The notes below the pieces were generated by a model that made no database searches, was not told the DNA's origin, and saw nothing but the letters and a program-made list of their open reading frames with translations. Below, piece after piece: positions 33,350 to 44,345 of a stretch of DNA of 64,000 nt (position 1 is its first letter; every line of letters starts with the position of its first letter). This stretch comes from Loripinus fragilis (lineage: Eukaryota > Mollusca > Bivalvia > Lucinida > Lucinidae). Made by a program: the position numbers and the translations under genes. The stretch lies in assembly GCA_964019695.1 (NCBI GenBank), contig OZ026520.1, forward strand, positions 91,516,913-91,580,912. The letters are read 5' to 3'.

Positions 33350-36300
33350 AGAATGGTAATGGCTTACCTGGTTGTTGGTAAATGTGGCACATCTAGCAAT
33401 CCCCTGCACCACTGCCTGCTTCAAGTTATCAGTCCAGAAAGGTTATGGCTTACCTGGTTGTTGGTAAATGTGGCACATCTGGCGATCCCCTGCACTGCTG
33501 CCTGCTTCAGGTTATCAGTCCAGAATGGTTATGGCTTACCTGGTTGTTGGTAAATGTGGCACATCTGGCAATGCCCTGCACCGCTGTCTGCTTCACGCTA
33601 TCAGTCCTGAAAGGTTATGGCTTACCTGGTTGTTGGTAAATGTGGCACATCTGGCAATCCCCTGCACCTCTGCCTGCTTCAAGTTATCAGTCCTGAAAGG
33701 TTATGGCTTACCTGGTTGTTGGTAAATGTGGCACATCTGGCAATCCCCTGCACCGCAGCCTGCTTCAAGTTATCAGTCCTAAAAGGTTATGGCTTACCTG
33801 GTTGTTGGTAAATGTGGCACATCTTGCAATCCCCTGCACCTCTGCCTGCTTTAGGTTATCAGTCCAGAAAGGTAATGGCTTACCTGGTTGTTGGTAAATG
33901 TGGCACATCTGGCAATCCCCTGCACCTCTGCCTGCTTTAGGTTATCAGTCCTGAAAGGTTATGGCTTACCTGGTTGTTGGTAAATGTTGCACACCTGGTA
34001 ATCCATTGCACCACTGCCTGCTTCTGGTTATCTGTCCTGAAAGGTTATGGCTTACCTGGTTGTTGGTAAATGTGGCACATCCGGCAATCCCCTGCACCAC
34101 AGCCTGCTTCAGGTTATCAGTCCAGAATCGTTATGGCTTACCTGGTTGTTGGTAAATGTGGCACATCTGGCAATCCCCTGCACCGCTGCCTGCTTCAAGT
34201 TATCAGTCCTGAAAGGTTATGGCTTACCTGGTTGTTGGTAAATGTGGCACATCTGGCAATCCCCTGCACCTCTGCCTGCTTCAAGTTACCAGTCCTGAAA
34301 GGTTATGGCTTACCTGGTTGTTGGTAAATGTGGCACATCTGGCAATCCCCTGCACCGCAGCCTGCTTTAAGTTATCAGTCCTAAAAGGTTATGGCTTACC
34401 TGGTTGTTGGTAAATGTGGCACATCTTGCAATCCCCTGCACCTCTGCCTGCTTTAGGTTATCAGTCCAGAAAGGTTATGGCTTACCTGGTTGTTGGTAAA
34501 TGTGGCACACCTGGTAATCCATTGCACCACTGCCTGCTTCTGGTTATCTGTCCTGAAAGGTTATGGCTTACCTGGTTGTTGGTAAATGTGGCACATCCGG
34601 CAATCCCCTGCACCACAGCCTGCTTCAGGTTATCAGTCCAGAATCGTTATGGCTTACCTGGTTGTTGGTAAATGTGGCACATCTGGCAATCCCCTGCACC
34701 GCTGCCTGCTTCAAGTTATCAGTCCTGAAAGGTTATGGCTTACCTGGTTGTTGGTAAATGTGGCACATCTGGCAATCCCCTGTACCGCTGCCTGCTTCGA
34801 TTGTTGGTAAATGTGGCACATCTGGCAATCCCCTGCACCGCTGCCTGCTTCAAGTTATCAGTCCTGAAAGGTTATGGCTTACCTGGTTGTTGGTAAATGT
34901 GGCACATCTGGCAATCCCCTGCACTGCTGCCTGCTTCAGGTTATCAGTCCAGAATGGTTATGGCTTACCTGGTTGTTGGTAAATGTGGCACATCTGGCGA
35001 TCCCCTGCACTGCTGCCTGCTTCAAGTTATCAGTCCTGAAAGGTTATGGCTTACCTGATTGTTGGTAAATGTGGCACATCTCAGGGATTCAGCTGGACTG
35101 AAATTTACTTCGGACATTTTGTCCAAGCAGCCCCAATTTTGTTCGGACATTTGGAAATTTTTTAGGACATTTTTTCAACACTAATTTTTACCACCATAAA
35201 CGGAAATTGCCATCTGCCCTTCTCAAATTAAAATCAGGGGTAGTTTTGCTACCATTTCGGATGGTAAGTGCGGTCTGATTGATTGCATGGCTTTTTATTT
35301 CATGAGGTGAGTGGAGCTTGTCGATCGTTGTTGGTGGAAGTGGGTGGGGTACTTTTTTTGCTGCTTTTTCGGCCACTGCATGACTCGTTAGCCACGGAAA
35401 ATGACTGTTCAGGTAATGATGGAGCAGGCAAACTGTTTTGGTGCATAAAAAACTTCAGTTCCTGTTGTTTCTTGGTGGCAATTAAGTTTTTTAGCCATTT
35501 TATCGGTAAATGCCAATGCAAATATGCTGTCCGCTTCGAGATAAAATCAAGGGAAGAAAACTAAGGATGCAATAGACAAATCAGGTGCGGCGTAACAAAA
35601 CACAATGACTGGTTAGCTTTAATGAATAAGTATTTGCGGGGTAAAATAAGGCGAACCATTCAGTAGCTTACAAAAATTTGGCCAATCAGCGATCGTTTTT
35701 TAAAGCAAAAATACTATTGCATCACTGTGCATAACCGTACAGCGTGCGTTTCCGAAAATAGTCTCGGACAAACTGTCCAAACTGGACAGCAAAATCTCGG
35801 ATATCTGGAAATATTTTCGGACTATGTCCGATGGCCGACGCCAAACTGAATCCCTGAATCTGGCTATCCCCTGCACAGAAGCCTGCTTCAAGTTATCAGT
35901 CCTGAAAGGTTATGGCTTACCTGGTTGTTGGTAAATGTGGCACATCTAGCAATCCCCTGCACCACTGCCTGCTTCAGGTAATCAGTCCAGAATCGTTATG
36001 GCTTATCCGGTTGTTGGTAAATGTGGCACATCTGGCAATCCCCTGCACCGCTGCCTGCTTCAAGTTATCAGTCCTGAAAGGTTATGGCTTACCTGGTTGT
36101 TGGTAAATGTGGCACATCTGGCAATCCCCTGCACCGCTGCCTGCTTCAAGCTATCAGTCCAGAATGATTATGGCTTACCTTGTTGTTGGTAAATGTGGCA
36201 CATCTGGCAATCCCCTGCACCTCTGCCTGCTTCAAGTTATCAGTCCTGAAAGGTTATGGCTTACCTGGTTGTTGGTAAATGTGGCACATCTGGCAATCCC

Positions 36301-38839
36301 CTGCACCACAGCCTGCTTCAAGTTATCAGTCCTGAAAGGTTATGGCTTACCTGGTTGTTGGTAAATGTGGCACATCTTGCAATCCCCTGCACCTCTGCCT
36401 GCTTCAGGTTATCAGTCCAGAAAGGTTATGGCTTACCTGGTTGTTGGTAAATGTGGCACACCTGGTAATCCATTGCACCACTGCCTGCTTCTGGTTATCT
36501 GTCCTGAAAGGTTATGGCTTACCTGGTTGTTGGTAAATGTGGCACATCCGGCAATCCCCTGCACCACAGCCTGCTTCAGGATATCAGTCCAGAATCGTTA
36601 TGGCTTACCTGGTTGTTGGTAAATGTGGCACATCTGGCAATCCCCTGCACCGCTGCCTGCTTCAAGTTATCAGTCCTGAAAGGTTATGGCTTACCTGGTT
36701 GTTGGTAAATGTGGCACATCTGGCAATCCCCTGCACCGCTGCCTGCTTCAGGTTATCAGTCCAGAAAGGTTATGGCTTACCTGGTTGTTGGTAAATGTGG
36801 CACATCTGGCAATCCCCTGCACCTCTGCCTGCTTCAGGTTATCAGTCCAGAAATGTTATGGCTTACCTGGTTGTTGGTTAATGTGGCACATCTGGCTATC
36901 CCCTGCACCGCTGTCAGCTTCAGGTTATCAGTCCTTAAAGGTTATGGTTTATCTGGTTGTTGGTAAATGTGGCACACCTGGTAATCCATTGCACCACTGC
37001 CTGCTTCTGGTTATCTGTCCTGAAAGGTTATGGCTTACCTGGTTGTTAGAAAATGTGGCACACCTGGCAATCCTCTGCACCGCTGCCTGCTTCAAGTTAT
37101 CAGTCCAGAAATGTTATGGCTTTCCTGGTTGTTGGTTAATGTGGCACATCTGGCTATCCCCTGCACCGCTGTCAGCTTCAGGTTATCAGTCCTTAAAGGT
37201 TATGGTTTATCTGGTTGTTGGTAAATCTGGCTCACCTGGTAATCCATTGCACCACTGCCTGCTTCTGGTTATCTGTCCTGAAAGGTTATGGCTTACCTGG
37301 TTGTTGGTAAATGTGGCACATCTGGCGATCCTCTGCACCGCTGCCTGCTTCTCAGTCCAGAATGGTTATGGCTTACCTGGTTGTTGATAAATGTGGCACA
37401 TCTGGCAATCCTCTGCACCGCTGCCTGCTTCTCAGTCCAGAATGGTTATGGCTTACCTGGTTGTTGGTAAATGTGGCACACCTGGCAATCCTCTGCACCG
37501 CTGCCTGCTTATCAGTCCAGAATGGTTATGGCTTACCTTGTTGTTGGTAAATGTGGCACACCTGGCAATCCTCTGCACCGCTGCCTGCTTATCAGTCCAG
37601 AATGGTTATGGCTTACCTGGTTGTTGGTAAATGTGGCACACCTGGCAATCCTCTGCACCGCTGCCTGCTTATCAGTCCAGAATGGTTATGGCTTACCTGG
37701 TTGTTGGTAAATGTGGCACACCTGGCAATCCTCTGCACCGCTGCCTGCTTATCAGTCCAGAATGGTTATGGCTTACCTGGTTGTTGGTAAATGTGGCACA
37801 TCTGACAATCCCCTGCACTGCTGCCTGCTTATCAGTCCAGAATGGTTATGGCTTACCTGGTTGTTTGTAAATGTGGCACACCTGGCAATCCTCTGCACCG
37901 CTGCCTGCTTATCAGTCCAGAATGGTTATGGCTTACCTGGTTGTTGGTAAATGTGGCACACCTGGCAATCCTCTGCACCGCTGCCTGCTTATCAGTCCAG
38001 AATGGTTATGGCTTACCTGGTTGTTGGTAAATGTGGCACATCTGGCAATCCCCTGCACCGCTGCCTGCTTCAGGTTATCAGTCCAGAATGGTTATGGCTT
38101 ACCTGGTTGTTGGTAAATGTGGCACACCTGGCAATCCTCTGCACCGCTGCCTGCTTATCAGTCCAGAATGGTTATGGTTTACCTGGTTGTTGGTAAATGT
38201 GGCACATCTGGCAATCCCCTGCACCGCTGCCTGCTTCAGGTTATCAGTCCAGAATGGTTATGGCTTACCTGGTTGTTGGTAAATGTGGCACATCTGGCAA
38301 TCCCCTGCACTGCTGCCTGCTTCAGATTATCAATCCAGAATGTTAATGGCTTACCTGGTTGTTGGTAAATGTGGCATCTGGCATCCCCTGCACCACTGCC
38401 TGCTTCAGGTTATCAGTCCAGAATGGTAATGGCTTACCTGGTTGTTGGTAAATGTGGCACATCTGGCAATCCCCTGCACCGCTGCCTGCTTCAGGTTATC
38501 AGTCCAGAATGGTTATGGCTTACCTGGTTGTTGGTAAATGTGGCACATCTGGCAATCCCCTGCACTGCTGCCTGCTTCAGGTTATCAATCCAGAATGTTA
38601 ATGGCTTACCTGGTTGTTGGTAAATGTGGCATCTGGCAATCCCCTGCACCACTGCCTGCTTCAGGTTATCAGTCCAGAATGGTTATGGCTTACCTGGTTG
38701 TTGGTAAATGTGGCACATCTGGCAATCCCCTGCACCACTGCCTGCTTCAAGTTATCAGTCCTGAGAGGTTATGGCTTACCTGGTTGTTGGTAAATGTGGC
38801 ACATCTGGCAATCCCCTGCACTGCTGCCTGCTTCAAGTT
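33350..38839 (-). repeat. Minisatellite made of the exon 3 / intron 3 junction
   Basis: About 55 head-to-tail units: roughly 21 left and 35 right of an insertion (35081-35857). The main unit is 86 bp; an 80-bp form missing 6 intronic bases fills about 37340-38030. On the - strand each unit is 60 nt of exon 3 (residues 220-239, NLKQAAVQGIARCATFTNNQ) followed by 26 nt of intron 3 starting GTAAGCCATAACC. The unit nearest the exon body (38754-38839) is the genuine exon end. Nearly every unit keeps CAG|GTAAGC. Changes such as acacctggtaatccattgca define a higher-order period of 516 bp (six units). Plus-strand frames through the array, up to 233 codons, are by-products of a period that is not a multiple of three. 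Confidence 0.93.
35081..35857. mobile_element. 777-bp inverted-repeat element inside the minisatellite
   Basis: The terminal repeats are tcagggattcag and ctgaatccctga, exact for 12 bp; the flank ATC is repeated on both sides (35078-35080, 35858-35860). Subterminal words are cggacattttgtccaag and gtctcggacaaactgtcc. A - strand frame at 35521-35300 (73 codons, basic and Ser/Pro-rich) has no recognised motif. It interrupts a single unit, so it arrived after that unit existed. The CAGGG-type end recalls hAT, but the 3-bp duplication does not; class unresolved. Confidence 0.75.
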
Positions 38840-39048
38840 CAGACTTTTGTGGTTAATAAGATCCACCAGAATTTCAGCATGTTTGGGTGCGAGCCCCACA
38901 CTTGGGTTCTGTGTAAGTATAAGTGTTTCGGTGATCTCAAACTGCGACCAGTTGTGGGTTTCTGTCTCATCATGTTCTTTCAGAAGTTCCTCATACTGAG
39001 CATTTAAAGCTTCGGGTGAAACTGTCTCCAACTCCACAGCTGCCAAAA
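38780..39048 (-). CDS. ARMC10-like, exon 3 (first armadillo segment)
   Basis: The acceptor is aatattttccag ending at 39049; the donor is CAG|GTAAGC at 38779. It codes residues 150-239. The first codon is completed by the G that ends exon 2. Sequence: VLAAVELETVSPEALNAQ, an acidic/amphipathic stretch, then LAPKHAEILVDLINHKSLNL and KQAAVQGIARCATFTNNQ. The last part corresponds to the ARMC10 segment ending NNAAFSVNQ. The final 60 nt are the coding half of the minisatellite unit. Reading on past this donor meets a stop after 11 codons. Confidence 0.92.
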
Positions 39049-39062
39049 CTGGAAAATATTCT

Positions 39063-39283
39063 TATGGTAAATGTTCTAAAATTTCAAACATTTTTCTCTT
39101 TCCATTCTTAAATAAAATGTTGGTTATCGCAGCTGGAATTCACAAAATGTTTGTCAGAAATCAAACAGGGAAGACCCTGATCAGACTGCTTCTTCAAAAG
39201 CAGTCTGATCTGGGTCTGCCCTGTTTGTTTAGGCATCTTTAGCAGGCAACTACTAGTATTCCAAATTTTAGAACATCTACCGT
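39063..39283. mobile_element. Family C element next to exon 3
   Basis: tatggtaaatgttctaaaat faces ttttagaacatctaccgt; centre gatcagactgcttcttc / gcagtctgatctggg. It starts 15 bp upstream (on the - strand) of exon 3, so it must supply or displace the branch-point region. Confidence 0.75.
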
Positions 39284-39297
39284 TACCCTTGACATGC

Positions 39298-39653
39298 TGA
39301 ATCAGGGATTTCACCTTCCCAATCCAAAACTGAGCAAAAACTTCCAAAAATAGTGGAAAGCATTCCCAATTTCTTAGCTCTACAGTTTGGTGAAAATTTC
39401 ATGAAAATCAGACCAAATAAAATAGAAAAGTTACACATGTTTACATCACACATTGATGCATATAATTTGTGGGCAATTATGACGGTCATTGCAATTACAC
39501 TGATATTTGTTATGATTTCAAATCTGTCAATTCAAAATGGAGATCTAGCTTTTTTAGACCAAATCTAGTTTTCCAATTTTGATGGCTCAAATGACAGTTT
39601 CCCAAATTCAACAGGCCCCTGGCATAGACTTCAGAAAAGAAGGAAAATCCCTG
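39298..39653. mobile_element. Family I inverted-repeat element
   Basis: Left end tcagggatttcaccttccc, right end agaaggaaaatccctgtg; inner words as in the copy at 18573. In intron 2. Confidence 0.65.
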
Positions 39654-39924
39654 TGAATGTTTTTATCTACTACACTCCTCCGCAATTTTTATCCCATTAA
39701 CATGCAATATTCCAGCATAATGTATTTATCATGTGACATCGCATCTGGGAGTGATACAACCACATGCAATAAAATCAATTAACCACTAGCGGTTTACAGA
39801 TTTAATAACAACGTAATAACGTCCAATATAATGTTGCGTAAAAGGAGGCAAAATTTTGATGTTTCACTCAAAAAAATGTGATTTTTAAGTATGAGTCTAA
39901 TGTCCTGTGATAAATAAAATCTAA

Positions 39925-40672
39925 CATTTGTGCTCCTGTATCAATGAATTTATTAAACTTGTGAAAGTGATAAAATGCTGGGCAGGCCTTGCATTTTATC
40001 ACATTCCCCCAACTCATTGAATAAATTTAATAAAACATGAGCACTCATGTAAAATCCTCTATTTACAAGCAGAATGTAAATCTGGGCTCAGCAGGACATT
40101 GGTTAATGCTAGCTGCCAACACTAGAAAACAACAATTAACATTACCATGGGTAAAAAGTCATAATTGACAAAAATCCTCAAATGTAGATATTCAATATTA
40201 AACTTGCAGTATGCCCACAGTAAAACTGTGAATATATTAACATTCTAAAGTTTAAATCAGGGTTTTTTGGCCTGTTTTAACAACCGATATTGGGTTAATT
40301 CCCAATGGCAAAAAGTATGTTTTTCCCTTATCCGGAAAAAATTATCACCATATTCAGTATTGTGACATCTTATCAGCACTATGCCATAGCAAAGTGTATT
40401 TTTTAAATGCGCTATAAGAATTGGCCCCAGGTAGCCCTTACTTTTTTATTTAAAGTATTTGTCTTGTAGATATGAATGTGTTTACAAAGTTTAGTGATAT
40501 TCCGGCAATGACTCTTCAAGATATTAAGAAAACAAAACGTTTCAGACGGACGGAGGACAACATGAAAATAGTACACCCACAGTTTGAGGGATATCTAAAA
40601 AAGAAGGACAACTTTTTCAAGAAAAAGAATTTATACTATAACTTCTAAATAATCAGGATACGGTCACCATAC
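39925..40672. other. Intron 2, family K hairpin then unassigned
   Basis: 39925-40065 is a family K hairpin (gtgataaaatgctgggcagg faces ttgcattttatcacattcc). From 40070 to exon 2 I see no gene or repeat with clear ends. Confidence 0.5.
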
Positions 40673-41005
40673 CTGTACTTTCTGTGATGTCACTCGAGAT
40701 CGACTCGTACCCCGACATTTCTATATCCTGTTTCTGTATGACACTGTCGCTCTCCCCCTCTCCCTTCCCTAAGGAAGCCTCACTTGAGATAGGGGACAGA
40801 TGGGGACTGTTGCCCTCTGAGTTTCCATTCAAGATTGCCCAAGAGGCTGACACTCCCAAAGACCCCTCCATAGAAGGGTCCATTGGTCGACCCTCCAAGG
40901 TTGCCACAACATTTGGCTTAATCAAAAGAGTGTCTTCGGTTTCTGCTGCATTTTGTGAAACATCCTCTTTTTCAATTTCTTCTGGAAGCTCTTGAGCATC
41001 TTCAA
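40673..41005 (-). CDS. ARMC10-like, exon 2 (acidic linker)
   Basis: Acceptor gtatacatttcag ending at 41006, donor ACAG|GTATGG at 40672. It codes residues 39-149: VEDAQELPEEIEKEDVSQNA, then a Ser/Glu/Gly-rich, low-complexity stretch ending MSGYESISSDITEST. No folded domain is expected. It enters at phase 1 (completing the G of exon 1 as GTT, Val) and leaves at phase 1. This segment between membrane anchor and armadillo helices is longer than in human ARMC10. Vertebrate ARMC10 is reported as an AMPK target in its N-terminal part; whether any Ser here plays that role is unknown. Confidence 0.85.
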
Positions 41006-41282
41006 CTGAAATGTATACCCATGGGTGAAAGTTCAAAATTTCGAAAATCCTGAACTTTCGAAATTCAAAACTTAAAACATGCTGTTTGCACACAAAATGA
41101 TAATAATTTCAAGTTTCAAGCATCAATTGTCTTAAGACATACTGAAAATACCTCAGAGAAGCTATTATAATTGACCTAATTCAGAATTTTGAGACTGAAT
41201 TTCCATGGAAAGTCAGCCTCAAAATCCTGAATTCAGGAATAATTGTGAAAACTTTCACCAATTTTTACCATATCAAAGGTCA

Positions 41283-41702
41283 AGATAAACAAAATTTTTG
41301 AGCGTAAAATTGTGAATATTTTTTACCCATGTTTTGGGGTGCTCAAAATAACCGTCTCAATGAGACCAGAGCTCTCACTAGGATTTTGAAAACAGGAGTT
41401 CAGGACTCCCATCTGGCAAAAAGTAGGAGTCCCACTGGAAAAAGTGGGAGTCCCACTCCAAAAAAGTTGGAGTCCCACCACTTTGCGCATACCGTATATC
41501 TTTTCCATTTTAGCCGGAAGTGATACATTTTGAATTTTTTTTAGATCAACTGAATTCAACCCTTAAAGCATTAATGGATTGTTCCTACTTAACAAAACAA
41601 ACTATTTTGGTATATTTTTTATGTAACCTGAACACACATTTTTTTGTTTGGCCTTATCAAAATAAAAGATTAAACTGTTGGTACTTGTTTTATTCACTAA
41701 CA

Positions 41703-41735
<33 letters not shown>

Positions 41736-42740
41736 GGCAGGCAGGCAGGCAGACAGACAGACAGACAGACAGACAGCAGTCCTCTGTTTTGTATAATCTT
41801 ATGCAGATGGAAGTCTTTTTTCTTCTAAAAAACGCATCTCGCTAGTGTCTACGGCGATTGCAATGAATAGACTGACATTACTTAGCCATTTAACATGGCT
41901 TCCATGATTTAGAATAAACGATTTTACTTGCTGAAAGTGATTTGTTTGTGTTCACTCGGCTTGAACCGATGATACATTTCATCGCACGGCTTGTAGTGTA
42001 GCTTCATTTGGAACTTTTGTCAGTCGGACGTTACCGTATACGGCTTACCGCTGTGCCGTTTTTTCTTCTTCAATAATTCTCAGACTCTTTTGGTACGAAT
42101 GAAGAAATGCAAATCCGTAAACTTATTGTTTTTTCTCCATGTTTATGTTGCTCAAATCGCAAACGAGTGCAATTAAATATGTTTTCTCTTTCATCCCTAA
42201 TCAGTCGAATTCGGAATTCGATAGTCCGATGTTGTTTACAATAGTTTTTCTCCCTTTAATTAACGGTAAATCGGTAGCGCATCTGTTTCAAACAATTATC
42301 CGATAATCCTTGCTTAATTACTTTAATAATCATCTCGTAATAATCACACTGTCCCGCATCGGTAATCCTGTCAATCACCTGTCAGAATTGCTACACTGCA
42401 GTCCGAGTTATACGATTGGTCAACAGAGACAGGACAATAATCTCGTCTCCCGCGGCTCGAAAAAACGTGTCGCGATCGATAATATCAAAGGGCTTCTGAT
42501 CTCCCGGTGTGTATTTATCTATCAGCTACTGGAATTTTAGCGCGTGCCGACTAAAAAAACATGCGTACGCGGGACTCTCGCCTAGCGAAAATCATGCGTC
42601 CCAGGGAAAAAACGTGCGTACCAATACGCGTAATTCTGCGTTTCCGAGAGCTCTGGAGACGGTTCTTTTGAGTGCCCACAACATATGTTTTGGTTTAGAA
42701 ATAAGAAAAATGACTTTAAATTTCACTCTTTTATCTAGGG
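41283..42740. mobile_element. Family J element interrupted by a 1.3 kb insertion
   Basis: The left half (gataaacaaaatttttgagc to accgtctcaatgagac) and the right half (gagacggttcttttgagtgc to ttcactcttttatctagggg) join to a normal family J copy once 41367-42660 is removed. Confidence 0.8.
41367..42655. mobile_element. 1289-bp element with 10-bp terminal inverted repeats
   Basis: Ends cagagctctcac and (inverted) cagagctctcgg; GAGAC is duplicated at 41362-41366 and 42656-42660. Near the left end, ggagtcccac words repeat. A CAGA/CAGG microsatellite occupies 41703-41776. The right half is richer in CpG (cgcgatcgataatatc, catgcgtcccagg). No transposase frame is visible. A 5-bp duplication does not fit hAT; class open. 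Confidence 0.75.
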
Positions 42741-42744
42741 GCCT

Positions 42745-44340
42745 GCCATATGAGGCAAAACTTAAACCAGGGGCCCATAAGGCACTAAAGCTCTCACCGG
42801 ACACAGAGTCACAAGATCCTATAGCTCATTAATTAAAGGTTTAACTAAATCAAGGTCAACCTAAGATCCTCAGCTGAACAAACTTTGTAGGGACCACATA
42901 TTATGAAGACTAAAGGTCATTGGCAGGGGTGTGGAAATACCATGCCTGACTTGTCCGACCTGGTCCCATTTCATTCGGGACATGTTAGAATGAGCTAAGT
43001 GCATTAAGGGGCAAAGGCCCCCTCTGGAGCAAAAATTGAAAGTTGCTTTTCACCAATTTCATCCAATTGGTACATTAGAAGAATAACCCAAGTGTAAAAT
43101 TCTGACATTTATTCTACTTTCACAATTGCTATGGTAATAAAAATGGCCGACGAAATAGGCTTAAAATAGAGAAATTGCCATTTTGGGCTAAATTTAAGGC
43201 TTTTGGAGACCAATATTTTATGAATTAGTTGTCAGCACAAGCGAATACCAAAAAATCTTTAAACATGCTGTGCGCCGTGTTAATTCTCATCATCTGTTGA
43301 AATATATTTATGGCATTTGCTTGTGCTCTATGTTAATTTTTCTGTCAAATGTCTCAAATTTGCTCAAAAATGGTCACTTTTCTATTTTCAGCCTATTTTG
43401 TCTGCCATTTTTGTTACCATGGCATGGCATCTGATCAGGGTCATCACAGTTAGCTTACAGAATGTTTAAGTTAAATTCAAAGAAAAATTACAAATTCAAC
43501 CTAAACTCCCTTAAAAAAGGAAATGGGCTGGTTCAATTGGTAATAATGGGAAATTCTATTAGGCTTAATGGCTAAGCTTATTCAGGTTTCATCATTCACA
43601 TAAAAACCTACATGTCTGAGGTCAAAACTGGGCCTCATTAAGACCACTATCCGTTATTTGTAGATATAAATAGCTAGCTATTAATATGTCAGCCAATATA
43701 CCGTAAAATGGAATATTTTCGCGTCGCCAAATTTTCGTGTTTTTGCAGATAAATATTCGCGTTTTTTTTAATTTTCGCAGTCTGTTGTACCCGTGAAAAT
43801 TATAATTGCAAGTTAAATCTGAAGTATGCGTTTAGTTTGGTCATTTCCAATGGTTGAAACTAGGTGTTTTCCATATTTCATCTGGAGGACGAATCGTAGT
43901 TTCTCGTACCTAGTGCATAGAATAGCGGTACATTTTAAGTGTCGACTTCAACTGGCAATGCAATGAAATAGTCTTTTTTCTCTCAACAATCACTTTCAAG
44001 TACCATTTATTTAATAATTTGTGAACAAACGCTGACAATCACTGGTCCAAATCTGAATAAATGATCAGGTGCATTAAAGTATAATTAATCCATTATCGTT
44101 CTCGCTTGTCCAAGCCGTCTATTGTGTAACGGTTGAACGCCCACGAGCATTACCTTGATTGATCTATTCATTTTCAATGAACAGTGTACATGTAGCTTGA
44201 CCTGTGAACTACGCTGGTTAGTCTATGAAAAATGGTGTTTTATGAACACAAACGAATACACAATTTTTGTTCTGTATAAAGGTAAATAAACAATTGGTCA
44301 AACTTGGAAAGAGCCCTCCCTCCCTCCCCCTCTCTCTCTT
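42745..44340. other. Intron 1, no gene seen
   Basis: Worn sequence. Around 43060-43440 an inverted pair (ttgctatggtaataaaaatggc and ccatttttgttaccatggca region) spans about 300 bp. At 43700-43800 a fragment has tattttcgcg words. Nothing coding. Confidence 0.4.
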
Positions 44341-44345
44341 ACGTT

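Noticed and set aside
33350..38839. Dozens of overlapping + strand frames (64-85 codons, one of 233) containing LVVGKCGTSGNPLH-like peptide repeats
   Set aside because: They are by-products of the 86/80-bp period, which is not a multiple of three, so one peptide pattern recurs in all frames. The coding sense of the unit is the - strand, shown by splice phase with exons 2 and 4 and by armadillo homology.
33350..38839. CRISPR-like array
   Set aside because: Units are contiguous with no unique spacers, and they match a eukaryotic exon-intron junction.
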